64,000 bases of DNA from CAZFGK01 sp964518635. Lineage in GTDB: Bacteria; Zixibacteria; MSB-5A5; GN15; FEB-12. Positions 27,294 to 36,444 of the stretch are shown one piece after another. The stretch spans positions 17,552 to 81,551 of the forward strand of contig CAZFGK010000015.1 of NCBI GenBank assembly GCA_964518635.1, written 5' to 3'. The position numbers were made by a program, and so were the translations under genes. Each line of letters starts with the position of its first letter. Within the stretch, counting starts at the first letter, position 1. The notes below the pieces were generated by a model. That model did no database searches and was not told the DNA's origin. It saw nothing but the letters and a program-made list of their open reading frames with translations.

Positions 27294-27933
27294 GTGGCTG
27301 ATCCGGTTCTGTCTGATCGAGCTGCTTGAATGTCCCTCTCCCTTGTAGGAGATCGCTCAACTGAAGAGTAAATGGAATCACTCGTGAGGCGCGCACGATC
27401 GCAATTGCCGATGCCCGATCAGTGAACACTTCCTGTATAAGATTCGCTTCCATACTACTGATAAGTCGTTTCAGCGCACCATAGCGATCGAGCGGTAACT
27501 CAATACCGATCTGTTCGGTGAGATAAAGTGTTCGCACGCCGGCATGTTGCAATGCCTCCTTCGCTACCGCACTGTACGCGCGGACCAGTCCGCCGGTTCC
27601 GAGTTTTGTGCCGCCGAAATAGCGTGTGACTACCACTATGGCATTGGTCACTCCAGCCGACTTGATCTGATCGGCAATCGGTCGTCCAGCGGTGCCGGAG
27701 GGCTCTCCATCATCAGAAAAACGGCTCTCAGTCTGTTTTCCTGCGCCGCATTGCCATGCCCAACAATGATGATGTGCGCGATATTCACGAGTTCGAATCT
27801 GATCGAGGATGCGGTGGGCTTCCGATTCAACTTCTATTCGTTCAACTTCGGCAATAAAGCGGGAGCCTTGTTCGGTGATCTCAGCAGATGCCGGAGCAGC
27901 GATTTCCAGATAGCTGTCATCCGCCCCAGTCAT
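27286..27933 (-). CDS. YigZ/IMPACT family protein
   Basis: 215 residues. The UPF0029 domain shows RFIAEVERIEVESEAH, AHHHCWAWQCG, SDDGEPSGTAGRPIADQI and VVVTRYFGGTKLGTGGLVRAYS, all typical of the family; a DUF1949 ferredoxin-like tail follows. Bacterial members have a poorly defined role tied to translation or proteolysis. Its ATG overlaps the stop of the upstream DprA-like gene (TAATG). Confidence 0.92.
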   Translation of the reverse strand: MTGADDSYLEIAAPASAEITEQGSRFIAEVERIEVESEAHRILDQIRTREYRAHHHCWAWQCGAGKQTESRFSDDGEPSGTAGRPIADQIKSAGVTNAIVVVTRYFGGTKLGTGGLVRAYSAVAKEALQHAGVRTLYLTEQIGIELPLDRYGALKRLISSMEANLIQEVFTDRASAIAIVRASRVIPFTLQLSDLLQGRGTFKQLDQTEPDQPHA

Positions 27934-28892
27934 TACACCAGCACTTTCAGCAGAACATCGAGTCTGGAAGGAAACTCTATCGGAATCACCCCGCTTTTCT
28001 CTCCAACCCGACGAATATCATGATCAATCAGCTCCGGAGATTTCGGATCAGTGAGAAAGAAACAGAGCTTCCCGATCTGTTCGCAGTATGCCATCATGTC
28101 GATCACTTCTTTATCATCGTGATGACATTCGATCACGGCGACCGCATCGGATAGACCGGCAATGAGCCTGTTCGACTCTTCATATTCTGATGCTGAGCTA
28201 TTCTCTCGTTTGAGATGCTCAGTCACCAGCAATCCGCCGGCGATCAACTCTTTGTACAATAAATGCAGGTCTTCAGAAAGGGGCTTGTCGATCGCAGTAT
28301 CGGTGACTGCAGTCAAAGGGATCTCTTTGGTTGTCGCAGCAAGAATGACTGATGCATCAATCCCTCCTCTGAGCGATGTGGTCAGCGAAATATGATGTGC
28401 ACTCAGCTGACGCACACACTCCGCTGCGAGTGCCATGCCTGATTGCGATCCGATAGCAGAACCAACCAGCGCGAGTGTCGGTCTTGCGGTGAATTCGAGC
28501 GTCCCGCGCTGGAAATAGATCATCGGTGGATCGTTCAGTTCGGTCAAAGTTACCCGGTAGCCGTCATCATAGCGGCAGATCACCTTGATCCCTTGAGTAG
28601 CCAGTACGGTCTCGAGCTGTCGTGCCTGATCTAGATGTTGGCTGCATTCCTCGATCAGTCGTCGCTGTTCTTTGGTAAGCCCTTCTACCTTCGCCAGGTC
28701 TTCTGAATCAGCGAAATAGATTTCATCGAGTGAGCCGAACGACGCCAGTAAATGATCAAACAGCCGAGGGGTGACACGTCCAAAGGTCGACAGGGCGAGC
28801 ATACGGACGCCGACGGAATAGGGTGCGAGATCAAGCATGACCCCATGATAAGGGGGAATGAACAAGTCAACAATTGCCAGTTGTGGCTGCAC
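27933..28892 (-). CDS. Divergent DprA/Smf-like protein
   Basis: 319 residues. An N-terminal helix-hairpin region (FGRVTPRLFDHLLASFGSLDEIY) leads to a Rossmann-like domain. The usual DprA signatures are degenerate: ALVGSAIGSQSGMALA stands where GTR..T.YG is expected, and RGGIDASVILAATT where GxDxxAHRGAL is expected; the ESNRLIAGLSDAVAVIE segment is retained. A canonical DprA is at 49184, so this is a second, specialised paralogue. The ATG at 28838 (MLDLAPYS) is an alternative start. Confidence 0.7.
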   Translation of the reverse strand: MQPQLAIVDLFIPPYHGVMLDLAPYSVGVRMLALSTFGRVTPRLFDHLLASFGSLDEIYFADSEDLAKVEGLTKEQRRLIEECSQHLDQARQLETVLATQGIKVICRYDDGYRVTLTELNDPPMIYFQRGTLEFTARPTLALVGSAIGSQSGMALAAECVRQLSAHHISLTTSLRGGIDASVILAATTKEIPLTAVTDTAIDKPLSEDLHLLYKELIAGGLLVTEHLKRENSSASEYEESNRLIAGLSDAVAVIECHHDDKEVIDMMAYCEQIGKLCFFLTDPKSPELIDHDIRRVGEKSGVIPIEFPSRLDVLLKVLV

Positions 28893-28938
28893 GCAACAGA
28901 GTTGAATCTGTGACCCTACTGGTCTATACTATCGTCGT

Positions 28939-29793
28939 ATGCAACTTACCAGACATCCATTTTCGATTTTCATTCTTGTCTCGTTCACATTCATAGTTGG
29001 CTGTTTTGATACCGTGCAATCGTTGGTTGCCGATGCCCGTGAAGCATACGAGCGCAAGGACTATCAAGAGGCACGGGGATTACTCAATCGGGCACTTCTC
29101 AAGGATCCATCCGATAAAGATGCATTGGTCTGGATGGGGCAAACTTTTCGACGAGAATCGCAGTATGATTCCGCGCTTTTCTATCTGAAACGGGCGGATA
29201 TTCTCTATCCCAAGGATCGTGATCTCAATCTGATCCTGTATGAAGTCGCCTATGCCATGCAGGACTGGAAAGTGGCAATCGGGGCGACGCTGACGCTGAT
29301 CGGTACGGGTGATCCACAGGAGCAGCATTATGCCCGTCTCTCTGAACTCTGGGATCGAGAGGAGCACCCGTATAACGCATTCTTCTGGCTGAAAAAGCTT
29401 ATGGCCACGACTGAGCCGAAACGTGAGATGTATATCACTGCCGCCAGATTGTCGGCGCAGTGTGATTCACCGGCACAGGCACTGGTCTATCTCGATACGG
29501 CGATCATGAAGTTCGGGAGTGATCCGGAATTGCAGATGAATCGAGCGGTCTATCTGACCGAAAGTAATCGCCTTCCTCAGGCGGAGATTATTTTTCGCGA
29601 CCTGCTCAAGTCGGATTCTCTCAATCCGCTCAACTATTTGAATCTGGCCCACAATCTTTCAGAACAAAAAAGCCGTGTGAAACTGACCGAGGCACTCAAA
29701 CTCTATCGGGAAGTCCAACCCCGGGTCAGTGCTCGATACGGCGTAGACTCCCTGATGAAGGTCGTTGAAAGCACACTGACCACCTTCAAATAG
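28939..29793 (+). CDS. TPR lipoprotein
   Basis: 284 residues. The signal ends in the lipobox FIVGC, so it is a lipid-anchored envelope protein. The body is a run of tetratricopeptide repeats: AREAYERKDYQEARGLLNRALLKDPSDKDALVWMG, then YDSALFYLKRADILYPKD, ALVYLDTAIMKFGSDPELQMNRA and AEIIFRDLLKSDSLNPLNYL (given here in parts). Such proteins scaffold assembly in the periplasm. It stands alone and diverges from the DprA-like gene. Confidence 0.8.
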   Translation: MQLTRHPFSIFILVSFTFIVGCFDTVQSLVADAREAYERKDYQEARGLLNRALLKDPSDKDALVWMGQTFRRESQYDSALFYLKRADILYPKDRDLNLILYEVAYAMQDWKVAIGATLTLIGTGDPQEQHYARLSELWDREEHPYNAFFWLKKLMATTEPKREMYITAARLSAQCDSPAQALVYLDTAIMKFGSDPELQMNRAVYLTESNRLPQAEIIFRDLLKSDSLNPLNYLNLAHNLSEQKSRVKLTEALKLYREVQPRVSARYGVDSLMKVVESTLTTFK

Positions 29794-29911
29794 TCTCCTG
29801 AGCATTGCGGGATAAAGAATTGAGGGTTCTTAGCCATATTTCTTCGATATCACTTGGGATGAATGTTTTAGTCTGATTCTGGTAGTTTGTCTAAAAAGTA
29901 CCCAAAAAACT

Positions 29912-29939
29912 ACCGAGTGAGCCTTGCGACTCACTCGGT
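29912..29939 (-). terminator. Hairpin with T run on minus strand
   Basis: The perfect stem accgagtgag / ctcactcggt is followed on the minus strand by agttttttggg. It lies in the 408-base gap 29794-30201. The rest of this gap shows no gene; it holds this hairpin and a second one at 30147-30180. Confidence 0.7.
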
Positions 29940-30146
29940 GCTGGGCTGTCCATTACGGACAGAGACAGGAGGGGGTTTGCAAGTATAACCAATCTGAACG
30001 CTTCTGGTTTCTTTTTTTTGCGATCTCAGAGATTTTTTTATCACTTTTTTGACCCCGAATCCGGGCTCAAACAGATGATTACTTTTTTGTCTAAAATCCC
30101 ATCCTATTTTGGCGGATTCTCGAAGAGTTTCCAGCTTCAGACGCCA

Positions 30147-30180
30147 AGCCGGAGTTAAACCATTCAGTTTAACTCCGGCT
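30147..30180 (-). terminator. Perfect 14-bp hairpin after lipoprotein gene
   Basis: The arms agccggagttaaac (30147-30160) and gtttaactccggct (30167-30180) pair fully around a 6-base loop, 21 bases past the stop of the acidic-tail lipoprotein. There is no T run, so it may stabilise the mRNA end while termination occurs at 29912-29939. Confidence 0.55.
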
Positions 30181-30201
30181 GGCGAATCAGCTTACTTCAG
30201 T

Positions 30202-31374
30202 TCAGCTCTGACCGGAATCATCGTCGGACTCTTCTTCGTTCTCATCTTCGAAGTAGTCATCCGAACCGGTGTTCGCACTATCAGAGGGACACTTGATTTT
30301 CCATCTTCCTTCCAGGAAACCAGTCTGCAATTCTGTCGATCCGCAGAAGTGTCCTTTCAATTCTCCAATTGGAAGTCCCTGCCCGTTGAAGATGCCGCCT
30401 TCGAATCGTCCGGCAAATCGCGGATGAGCGGAGTCACCTTCATTTCTTATCTCATAGCGTCCGCGCAGCAGTCCTTCGAAGTTGCCGCTGACATCAATCC
30501 ATTTGCCGAAGAAGGTCTTGTTACCAAGAGAGTCTTCACCAAGATGACCACGGAATGAACCAGCGGCGAAACCGCGTGGGTCAAGCCACATCCCACGTAA
30601 GACATACAGACCGGAATCATTCAAACCAAACTGACCAGCAAGAATTCCACGCGGGCATCGCTGCGCCAGATGACGAACACTATTGATCGAGACTGAAAGG
30701 CCGTCTCCAAGATCAATCACCGTGTCGAGCTGAGCGAGCTGACGTTCACTCAATTCAATTGTAAACGGTGCGGTTTCGAAACGAACGCGTACCGGTTCAG
30801 GGCGGACGGTGTCAATCACCATTGAAGTATCAGTTCCGGTACTGTCGATCACATAGGTAGTATCAATCGTAGGACGAACTGGCGGGACGACCAGATCAAT
30901 CGCGAGGCCGTCATGATGTGGGCGTGTTTTCGAAACCCATTCGATCACTCGACGATCGACACGCGGTTTTACAAAATCCCCATCTTCAAATCTGAGAATT
31001 CGTTTTGCCACAAGCGCGCCGCGATTGGTGCTCAGTGAGCCATCCCAGACCGTTGGAGTTGCGACCGTCGAATCAAAGGTCAGATGCCCCCAGACAAAAC
31101 GGAGATGATAGACTCCAGCTCCGGGAAGCTGATGCCAGCCGTTGATCTCGCCATTCGACTGCATTGGATCATTCGCACTCGCTTCCGAGGCAGCCATCTC
31201 GGTGAGGCCGTCATCCGCAAACTGCGGAGATTCGGGGGCAGCGGTGTAGCCACCGAATTGTGCGGCAAGGTCGGCATTGTCGTTTGAGGTATCAGATGTA
31301 GTCGGGGTCTTAGAGCAACCGGCGACGATCAGCATACTGATCGCGAGGGCTGCAGAGAGTTTCTTCAAATGCAT
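30202..31374 (-). CDS. Lipoprotein with repeated Phe/Gly-rich segments and acidic tail
   Basis: 390 residues from ATG 31374 (aaggag 6 bases upstream). The lipobox is LIVAGC, followed by a Ser/Thr/Asn linker. The second half has repeating strands of the type GILAGQFG, GFAAGSFRGHLG, NFEGLLRGRYE, RFAGRFEGGIFNGQG and IGELKGHFCG. It ends in a strongly acidic tail (DDYFEDENEEESDDDSG). No enzyme family is recognised; a surface or envelope structural role is possible. Two hairpins follow the stop. Confidence 0.7.
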   Translation of the reverse strand: MHLKKLSAALAISMLIVAGCSKTPTTSDTSNDNADLAAQFGGYTAAPESPQFADDGLTEMAASEASANDPMQSNGEINGWHQLPGAGVYHLRFVWGHLTFDSTVATPTVWDGSLSTNRGALVAKRILRFEDGDFVKPRVDRRVIEWVSKTRPHHDGLAIDLVVPPVRPTIDTTYVIDSTGTDTSMVIDTVRPEPVRVRFETAPFTIELSERQLAQLDTVIDLGDGLSVSINSVRHLAQRCPRGILAGQFGLNDSGLYVLRGMWLDPRGFAAGSFRGHLGEDSLGNKTFFGKWIDVSGNFEGLLRGRYEIRNEGDSAHPRFAGRFEGGIFNGQGLPIGELKGHFCGSTELQTGFLEGRWKIKCPSDSANTGSDDYFEDENEEESDDDSGQS

Positions 31375-31606
31375 GTTCTGCTCCTTTCGGATAAAGTTCA
31401 TTGAATCGGGCAGATAGATATCAATCGGAATGCCGGAGTGAAATGTATCAATGAAGTTGTTACTGGGAAATAACTTATGAGAGACGAGCCAGGTCAGCTC
31501 TCGTACCATCCGGTACAAAAATCCAGTCCGAGTTCAACCGGAATGTGCAGGCTGAACCCGTTTGGTACAGATTCAACGGACGCCTGTAAGCAGCCGTTCA
31601 GAACAT

Positions 31607-32539
31607 CTACTCAAGTGGGCCGAGAATCTTCCAAAGTTTTCCATCATGTTTTTTCAGGAGTACAATCGCGTCGACGGCCGATACATTTTTTCGATGCATC
31701 ACTAGTGCGACTTTGACCGATCCATTAGCACGCTGAATCAGATCCTCCGCCTCTTCCAATGAGCAGCCGAGCAGTTCGATGAGAATCTTTCGTGAACGGG
31801 CGGCAAGTTTCGCAGAACGGGCAACCAGATCGACCATTCGATTACCGTAGGTCTTCCCATTCAGGATCATCGCCGTGGTCGAGATCATATTGAGTACGAG
31901 TTTTTGCGCAGTTCCCGATTTCATACGGGTCGAACCAGTGATCACTTCCGGTCCGACCGGGATGACAATCGGAATAGTCCTGGCGGGAATTTGCGCGACG
32001 GGATCATTGCACAGAATCAAGTATGTCCCGCAACCGATCTGATCGGCATAGGCAACTCCGGCAAGTGTATAGGGAGTACGAGTGGAAGCCGCAATACCGA
32101 TGACCAGATCAGAAGCTGAGAGAGCATGTTCTTTGAGATGAACTATTGCCGCTTGCTCGTCATCTTCGACACCTTCAGCCGAGGCAATCAAAGTCGAATA
32201 TCCACCAGCAATCAGACCGACAATCTGCGATGGATCAGAACCAAAGGTCGGAGGGCATTCGGCGGCATCCAGTACGCCAAGACGTCCCGATGTTCCTGCA
32301 CCGATATAAAAGACTCTCCCCCCAGAGCGCAGAGTTTCAGCGAATTGCTCAGCTGCCTTTGCGATGATTGGAAGGTGTGCGGCAATAGCAGCCGGAACGG
32401 TCTGATCTTCTGTATTGATCAGCTTGCAGATTTCGAGAGCGGAGAGTTGGTCAATTTTTCGGGTACGAGGATTGACCGACTCGGTAGCAAGTCGATCAAG
32501 CTGCGAAAGTAATGATTGTGATGGAGAATCCTGACTCAT
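31607..32539 (-). CDS. murQ: N-acetylmuramic acid 6-phosphate etherase
   Basis: 310 residues. It cleaves the lactyl ether of MurNAc-6-P to give GlcNAc-6-P in peptidoglycan recycling. The SIS domain shows VFYIGAGTSGRLGVLDAAECPPTFG; the catalytic Glu region is ASAEGVEDDE, and PVGPEVITGSTRMKSGTAQK is the family signature. The N-terminus TESVNPRTRKIDQLS fits MurQ. No kinase (AnmK/MurK) or PTS transporter for MurNAc is next to it. Confidence 0.95.
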   Translation of the reverse strand: MSQDSPSQSLLSQLDRLATESVNPRTRKIDQLSALEICKLINTEDQTVPAAIAAHLPIIAKAAEQFAETLRSGGRVFYIGAGTSGRLGVLDAAECPPTFGSDPSQIVGLIAGGYSTLIASAEGVEDDEQAAIVHLKEHALSASDLVIGIAASTRTPYTLAGVAYADQIGCGTYLILCNDPVAQIPARTIPIVIPVGPEVITGSTRMKSGTAQKLVLNMISTTAMILNGKTYGNRMVDLVARSAKLAARSRKILIELLGCSLEEAEDLIQRANGSVKVALVMHRKNVSAVDAIVLLKKHDGKLWKILGPLE

Positions 32540-32617
32540 TGATGCAGTCTAGAGCATGAACGAAGTGGGAACAATCTTGAATCGAAAATCAACACTGAGT
32601 CAGACCAACAGGAAAGA

Positions 32618-33457
32618 TCAAGGCTGAATAACAATGAGAACGGAATCCCGTCTTGCAATGGAGATGAAACCATATCGTCCGGTGAGATTTGTCAGAGCGA
32701 TGTTTTGACCAAATTCATCGGGAAGTGGGACAGGCAGGATTTTTCGAGTAGTCAGGGAATCCGGGGATGCAGCGATGGCGTAGACATAGAGGTCATACCA
32801 TCCGGTATCTGGATTGACTCCGTCGGTTTGGTAAAACGCCGCCCGATTGAGCGTTTCGGAAGTCGTTCCGCTGGTCACAAACTGCGAGTAACCGACTCCG
32901 GTGTATTTCAGGGGTCGACGAACTGCCGCGATGACATAATTGGTCGTTCCTGTAGCCCCAGTCCAGGAGAGGATGACCGGTTGGTTCCCGTTCGCAATAC
33001 GGGAGCCGGGAGCAATACTGGTGATCGAGAATGAGTCGACAGTAGGGAGATTGATATCCAGCGTATTTCCTTCAGTATCATCAAAAGCGAAATCAATCAG
33101 GCCTGGGAGATAGCGGCGGAAGGTTCCAAATGACTTGTAATAGAGGGAATCGGGTGGGGCGAGAAAGACCCGATAAGGGATTACTTCACCATCAAGAACC
33201 ACCTCTGAATTCCGGTTTGTCGATCCTTCAGTCTGAACTCGGGCGATGGAATGGGTCAGGTTGAGATCCCGGTTCGAGACCAGGCTTACCCGCAGCTCAG
33301 AATCCGCCTGCTCTCTGGGTCTGATCGGACCTGAGCTTTCGCAGCCGACGAGAAGACTCAGAGTAGTGCCGATGAGAGCAATCGACTTGATCCAATTGAC
33401 TCGGCTCGGACGGGAGTGAAGGGCAGGAGTTGGTATCATATCGGGTAGTATCGGCAT
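32618..33457 (-). CDS. Lipoprotein, hypothetical
   Basis: 279 residues. After an N-terminal extension the hydrophobic segment ends in the lipobox LSLLVGC. The mature protein has beta-rich segments (EVVLDGEVIPYRVFL, NLPTVDSFSITSIAPGS) and a fibronectin-like stretch (NQPVILSWTGATGTTNYVIAAVRRP) followed by YSQFVTSGTTSETL. This suggests an envelope protein with an Ig/Fn3 fold. Family not named. The gap to murQ is 78 bases. Confidence 0.65.
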   Translation of the reverse strand: MPILPDMIPTPALHSRPSRVNWIKSIALIGTTLSLLVGCESSGPIRPREQADSELRVSLVSNRDLNLTHSIARVQTEGSTNRNSEVVLDGEVIPYRVFLAPPDSLYYKSFGTFRRYLPGLIDFAFDDTEGNTLDINLPTVDSFSITSIAPGSRIANGNQPVILSWTGATGTTNYVIAAVRRPLKYTGVGYSQFVTSGTTSETLNRAAFYQTDGVNPDTGWYDLYVYAIAASPDSLTTRKILPVPLPDEFGQNIALTNLTGRYGFISIARRDSVLIVIQP

Positions 33458-33690
33458 ATCGACAGTATAGCTGTAGAGGGATCATTTCGCGGGGTTTTCT
33501 GAGTGGACGTTCAGGTCGGGTCGGAAAAGAACAGGACTGAGCCGTTTTGGGTTGTCTGACGCGCATTTTCTGCTGTTTACGGAATTCTGTCAAAATTTCT
33601 AAACAGAGAGAAACCGGGGGTCGTACACCTACCGAGCAGAAAAAGATACGGCCCAGCATGGCACCCTAGTCAAACAACAGGCCGTTTCGT

Positions 33691-33735
33691 ACCCCGTGTC
33701 GATTCCTCCCCCACAGACACGGGGTATTTTTTTGT
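33691..33735 (+). terminator. Orphan terminator and left direct repeat of the Fic segment
   Basis: The stem accccgtgtc (33691-33700) / gacacggggt (33716-33725) is followed by attttttt. It points along the plus strand although no plus-strand gene precedes it in the 33458-33872 gap, where I see no other gene. Bases 33701-33735 recur at 35050-35085 with a one-base indel and one substitution. Confidence 0.75.
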
Positions 33736-33872
33736 CAATTTCTGTATGCAGAGCATTGCATGGTTTGGGGCTTGATCCTTTCAAAAGAAGCAATTGGATT
33801 AAAAGATGTGACCTCATTCTTTAATCTGAGTGATTTGCATTAAAATTCCTTTAATTAGGAATCGTACACGGT

Positions 33873-35051
33873 ATGCAAAGAAAGACAGGCGAGTTCAGGA
33901 TCATTTCAACTGTCGGTGGTGAGAATTGCACGGCCTTCCTGCCTAAGAATCTCCCTCCCGATCCACCACTTCGCCTTACGCCAGAGACAGAAACACTTAT
34001 GGAGAGGGCGCTCCTTGCTTTAGGACGTCTCGACAGTATTTCAATGCTGTTGCCTGATACATCACTCTTTCTGTACATGTACATCCGCAAAGAGGCTGTA
34101 TTGTCTTCACAGATTGAAGGGACGCAATCCTCCCTTTCAGATCTCCTATTGTATGAACATGAGGCAACTGCCGGTGTCCAGGTTGACGACATTCTGGAGA
34201 CCTCCAACTATGTTCGAGCCATATTGCACGGGATTGATCGGCATCGCAAAGGATTCCCTCTCTCTTTACGGCTCATCAGAGAGATGCATCAGATTCTCCT
34301 CGAATCTGGACGCGGTAAGGACAGAGATCCCGGGGAATTCAGGCGAACACAGAACTGGATCGGTGGCACCAGGCCGGGGAACGCGATTTTTGTTCCCCCA
34401 CCACCGGAGTTGTTGATGTCTTGCCTTGATCCGCTAGAGAAATTCATACACGATGACCCTGTCAGGGTACCAGTGTTGATCAAAGCTGCCTTGGCCCACG
34501 CACAATTTGAGACAATTCATCCCTTCCTCGATGGGAACGGACGTCTTGGACGTCTGCTCGTCACCCTACTTCTTGTCCATGACAAAGTGCTGGCTGATCC
34601 ACTTCTCTACCTGAGTCTCTATTTCAAGAGGAACAGAGAGGAGTATTACCGGCTGCTTCAGCAAGTGCGGGAGAACGGGGACTGGGAAGAGTGGATAAAC
34701 TTTTTCATGCGTGGAATCCTTGATACTGCCGAGCAGGCAGTGGGCACCGCCAGAAAACTAGTCGCGCTTTTTGATGGCGACCGAGCTAAAATCCAATCCC
34801 TTGGAAAAGGGGCTGGAAGCGCACTTCGTGTTCACCACGTGCTTCAACGATCTCCACTTCTCTCAATTGCCGAGGCGGGTGCGAAAACACCCCTCTCTTT
34901 CCCCGCAGCGCATTCTGCTCTCAGGAAACTCGTTAAACTTGGAATCGTGTCCCCGCTGCCCAAGAGAAACAGATCGCAGCGCTTTGGATACAAAGACTAC
35001 CTGGCTATTCTGGAAGAGGGAACCGAGCCACTATCCAAAGCTGAGAACTGA
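33873..35051 (+). CDS. Fic family protein (AMPylase-type)
   Basis: 392 residues. The Fic active site HPFLDGNGRLGRLL (His216) matches HPFx(D/E)GNGRxxR, so nucleotide transfer, usually AMP, onto a protein hydroxyl is expected. An N-terminal inhibitory helix motif SSQIEGT (Ser78, Glu82, Gly83) marks a class II self-inhibited Fic. A C-terminal winged-helix region (SIAEAGAKTPLSFPAAHSAL) may bind DNA. The upstream region is AT-rich. The segment is bounded by near-identical 35-36 base direct repeats, and the stop codon lies at the edge of the right one. Confidence 0.92.
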   Translation: MQRKTGEFRIISTVGGENCTAFLPKNLPPDPPLRLTPETETLMERALLALGRLDSISMLLPDTSLFLYMYIRKEAVLSSQIEGTQSSLSDLLLYEHEATAGVQVDDILETSNYVRAILHGIDRHRKGFPLSLRLIREMHQILLESGRGKDRDPGEFRRTQNWIGGTRPGNAIFVPPPPELLMSCLDPLEKFIHDDPVRVPVLIKAALAHAQFETIHPFLDGNGRLGRLLVTLLLVHDKVLADPLLYLSLYFKRNREEYYRLLQQVRENGDWEEWINFFMRGILDTAEQAVGTARKLVALFDGDRAKIQSLGKGAGSALRVHHVLQRSPLLSIAEAGAKTPLSFPAAHSALRKLVKLGIVSPLPKRNRSQRFGYKDYLAILEEGTEPLSKAEN

Positions 35052-35085
35052 TTCCTCCCCCCGCAGACACGGGGTATTTTTTTGT
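35050..35085 (+). repeat. Right direct repeat flanking the Fic gene
   Basis: It matches 33701-33735, including cagacacggggtattttttt. The left stem arm of the terminator is missing here, so only half of the hairpin was copied. It begins at the TGA of the Fic gene. Confidence 0.8.
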
Positions 35086-35426
35086 AAGAAATCCATGTTT
35101 GCGGTTATTCACCCCCTGAATTTTCATCTCCCTTTCATCTTGCCTACAGTCGCAATTTACTTCAATGGAAATATTTGTTTGTCCGTTATATTGACCTGAG
35201 AGTAACAGTTGAGTTGCAGTCAATCTCTGACAGGATTGTTGAATTGCGACTTCAGATCAATTTCAGACGACTGTAGTTGGGAGGGATCGTTTTCCCGCAA
35301 ATTGTTCGTGCCGTGGGCCAAGTTACAGAATCGACAATTCTAGGTGATTACTACTGAGCGAGATTTTGTACTGTTTGTGTTCTCCGGAGCAAGTTAAGAG
35401 TGGAGTAGAGACAAGGGAAATAGTTC
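35086..35426. other. Intergenic gap without a recognised gene
   Basis: No frame with codon structure or recognisable homology is seen. The sequence is AT-richer than its neighbours and probably holds the promoter of the AraC-type gene. I see no clear hairpin or repeat. Confidence 0.4.
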
Positions 35427-36353
35427 ATGTCACAGGCACTCGTTGAGTGGTACAAGAATTACGAGCCGTTTCGCGGCCTTCAGGTTTTCAGCACTCTCTT
35501 TCAGGGGGGTGCCAGTTCATTCTCATTCATGCCGAATCATCCGGCGATCTACAATTATGACATCCCGACCAAAGGGGTCAATTTTTACGCCGCGGAGAGG
35601 GCGAAAATCGCCACCAACTATGAGACCGGCTGGCGCCATCACGATTATCCTGAGTTCGGAATGATCGTCGGTCCGGCAAATCGGGTTTGTGAATGTGATT
35701 TCAGTAAAAACGATCGCCCGATCAATGTGTTTGTGCTGAGTGTCGATGGGGCAGAAGCATCTGAAATGGTCAGTGATCTGACCCAGTTTGACCGTCTTGA
35801 TTATGGGGAGCTTCACAACGAGCCAGTCGTAGATCCGTGGAGTACGCAGGCATATCTGTACATGTCTGAAAAAGTGATGCTTCGAGAACATGCTGACCCC
35901 CTTTTCCATGAGGGGATCATTACCGCCTTTGTTCGGAATGCATTTAGTCTGGCCCATTCATCCAAGATTCGTCGTCGACGTGCGGAACGTCTGGCGGCAA
36001 AAGAGCTGTCCATCACTCTCGACTACATCAGTTCAAATTACGGAACCCCGCTCTCACTCCAAGAGCTTGCTGGGTTGTCGGGCTATTCGAAGTATCATTT
36101 CCTGCGCGCATTTTCCAACACCGTTGGCAAAACACCCTATCAGTTCGTGTTACGCGAGCGAGTCAAACGTGCAGCCGATCTTCTTCGCAATACAAATGTG
36201 TCGATCTCAGATATTGCTGATATTACCGGCTTCGCCGATCAGGCTCATCTGACCAGGCAGGTACATCGTCTGGTGGGTCAGACTCCGGCGCGATTGCGCG
36301 GGGAGAAACTCGTTCTCGCCGCCTCAAGAGAGAAGCTGGTTGAGGTGAGTTAG
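35427..36353 (+). CDS. AraC family transcriptional regulator
   Basis: 308 residues. The C-terminal double helix-turn-helix is clear: LSLQELAGLSGYSKYHFLRAF, GKTPYQFVLRERVKRAADLL and ISDIADITGFADQAHLTRQ, ending VGQTPARLRG. The N-terminal ~180 residues carry a cupin-like sensor region with cysteines (RVCECDFS). The ligand is unknown. No target gene is adjacent on the same strand. Confidence 0.9.
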   Translation: MSQALVEWYKNYEPFRGLQVFSTLFQGGASSFSFMPNHPAIYNYDIPTKGVNFYAAERAKIATNYETGWRHHDYPEFGMIVGPANRVCECDFSKNDRPINVFVLSVDGAEASEMVSDLTQFDRLDYGELHNEPVVDPWSTQAYLYMSEKVMLREHADPLFHEGIITAFVRNAFSLAHSSKIRRRRAERLAAKELSITLDYISSNYGTPLSLQELAGLSGYSKYHFLRAFSNTVGKTPYQFVLRERVKRAADLLRNTNVSISDIADITGFADQAHLTRQVHRLVGQTPARLRGEKLVLAASREKLVEVS

Positions 36354-36444
36354 ATGGGAGGATGAATGCAGAGGACGCATTCTTTGTCCCGATAACCAGT
36401 GAATCCATTCACGAGAATGGAGAGTACATCGTTGATTACAGCAA

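Noticed and set aside
30109..30558. Plus-strand open frame of about 150 codons opposite the acidic-tail lipoprotein
   Set aside because: It lies antisense to a gene with a good ribosome site and lipobox, and its translation shows no domain or signal.
33480..33560. caggtcgggtcggaaaagaacagg resembling the SRP RNA core
   Set aside because: It lacks the conserved GGAAGGAAGCAGC loop and no flanking helix pairs could be drawn.
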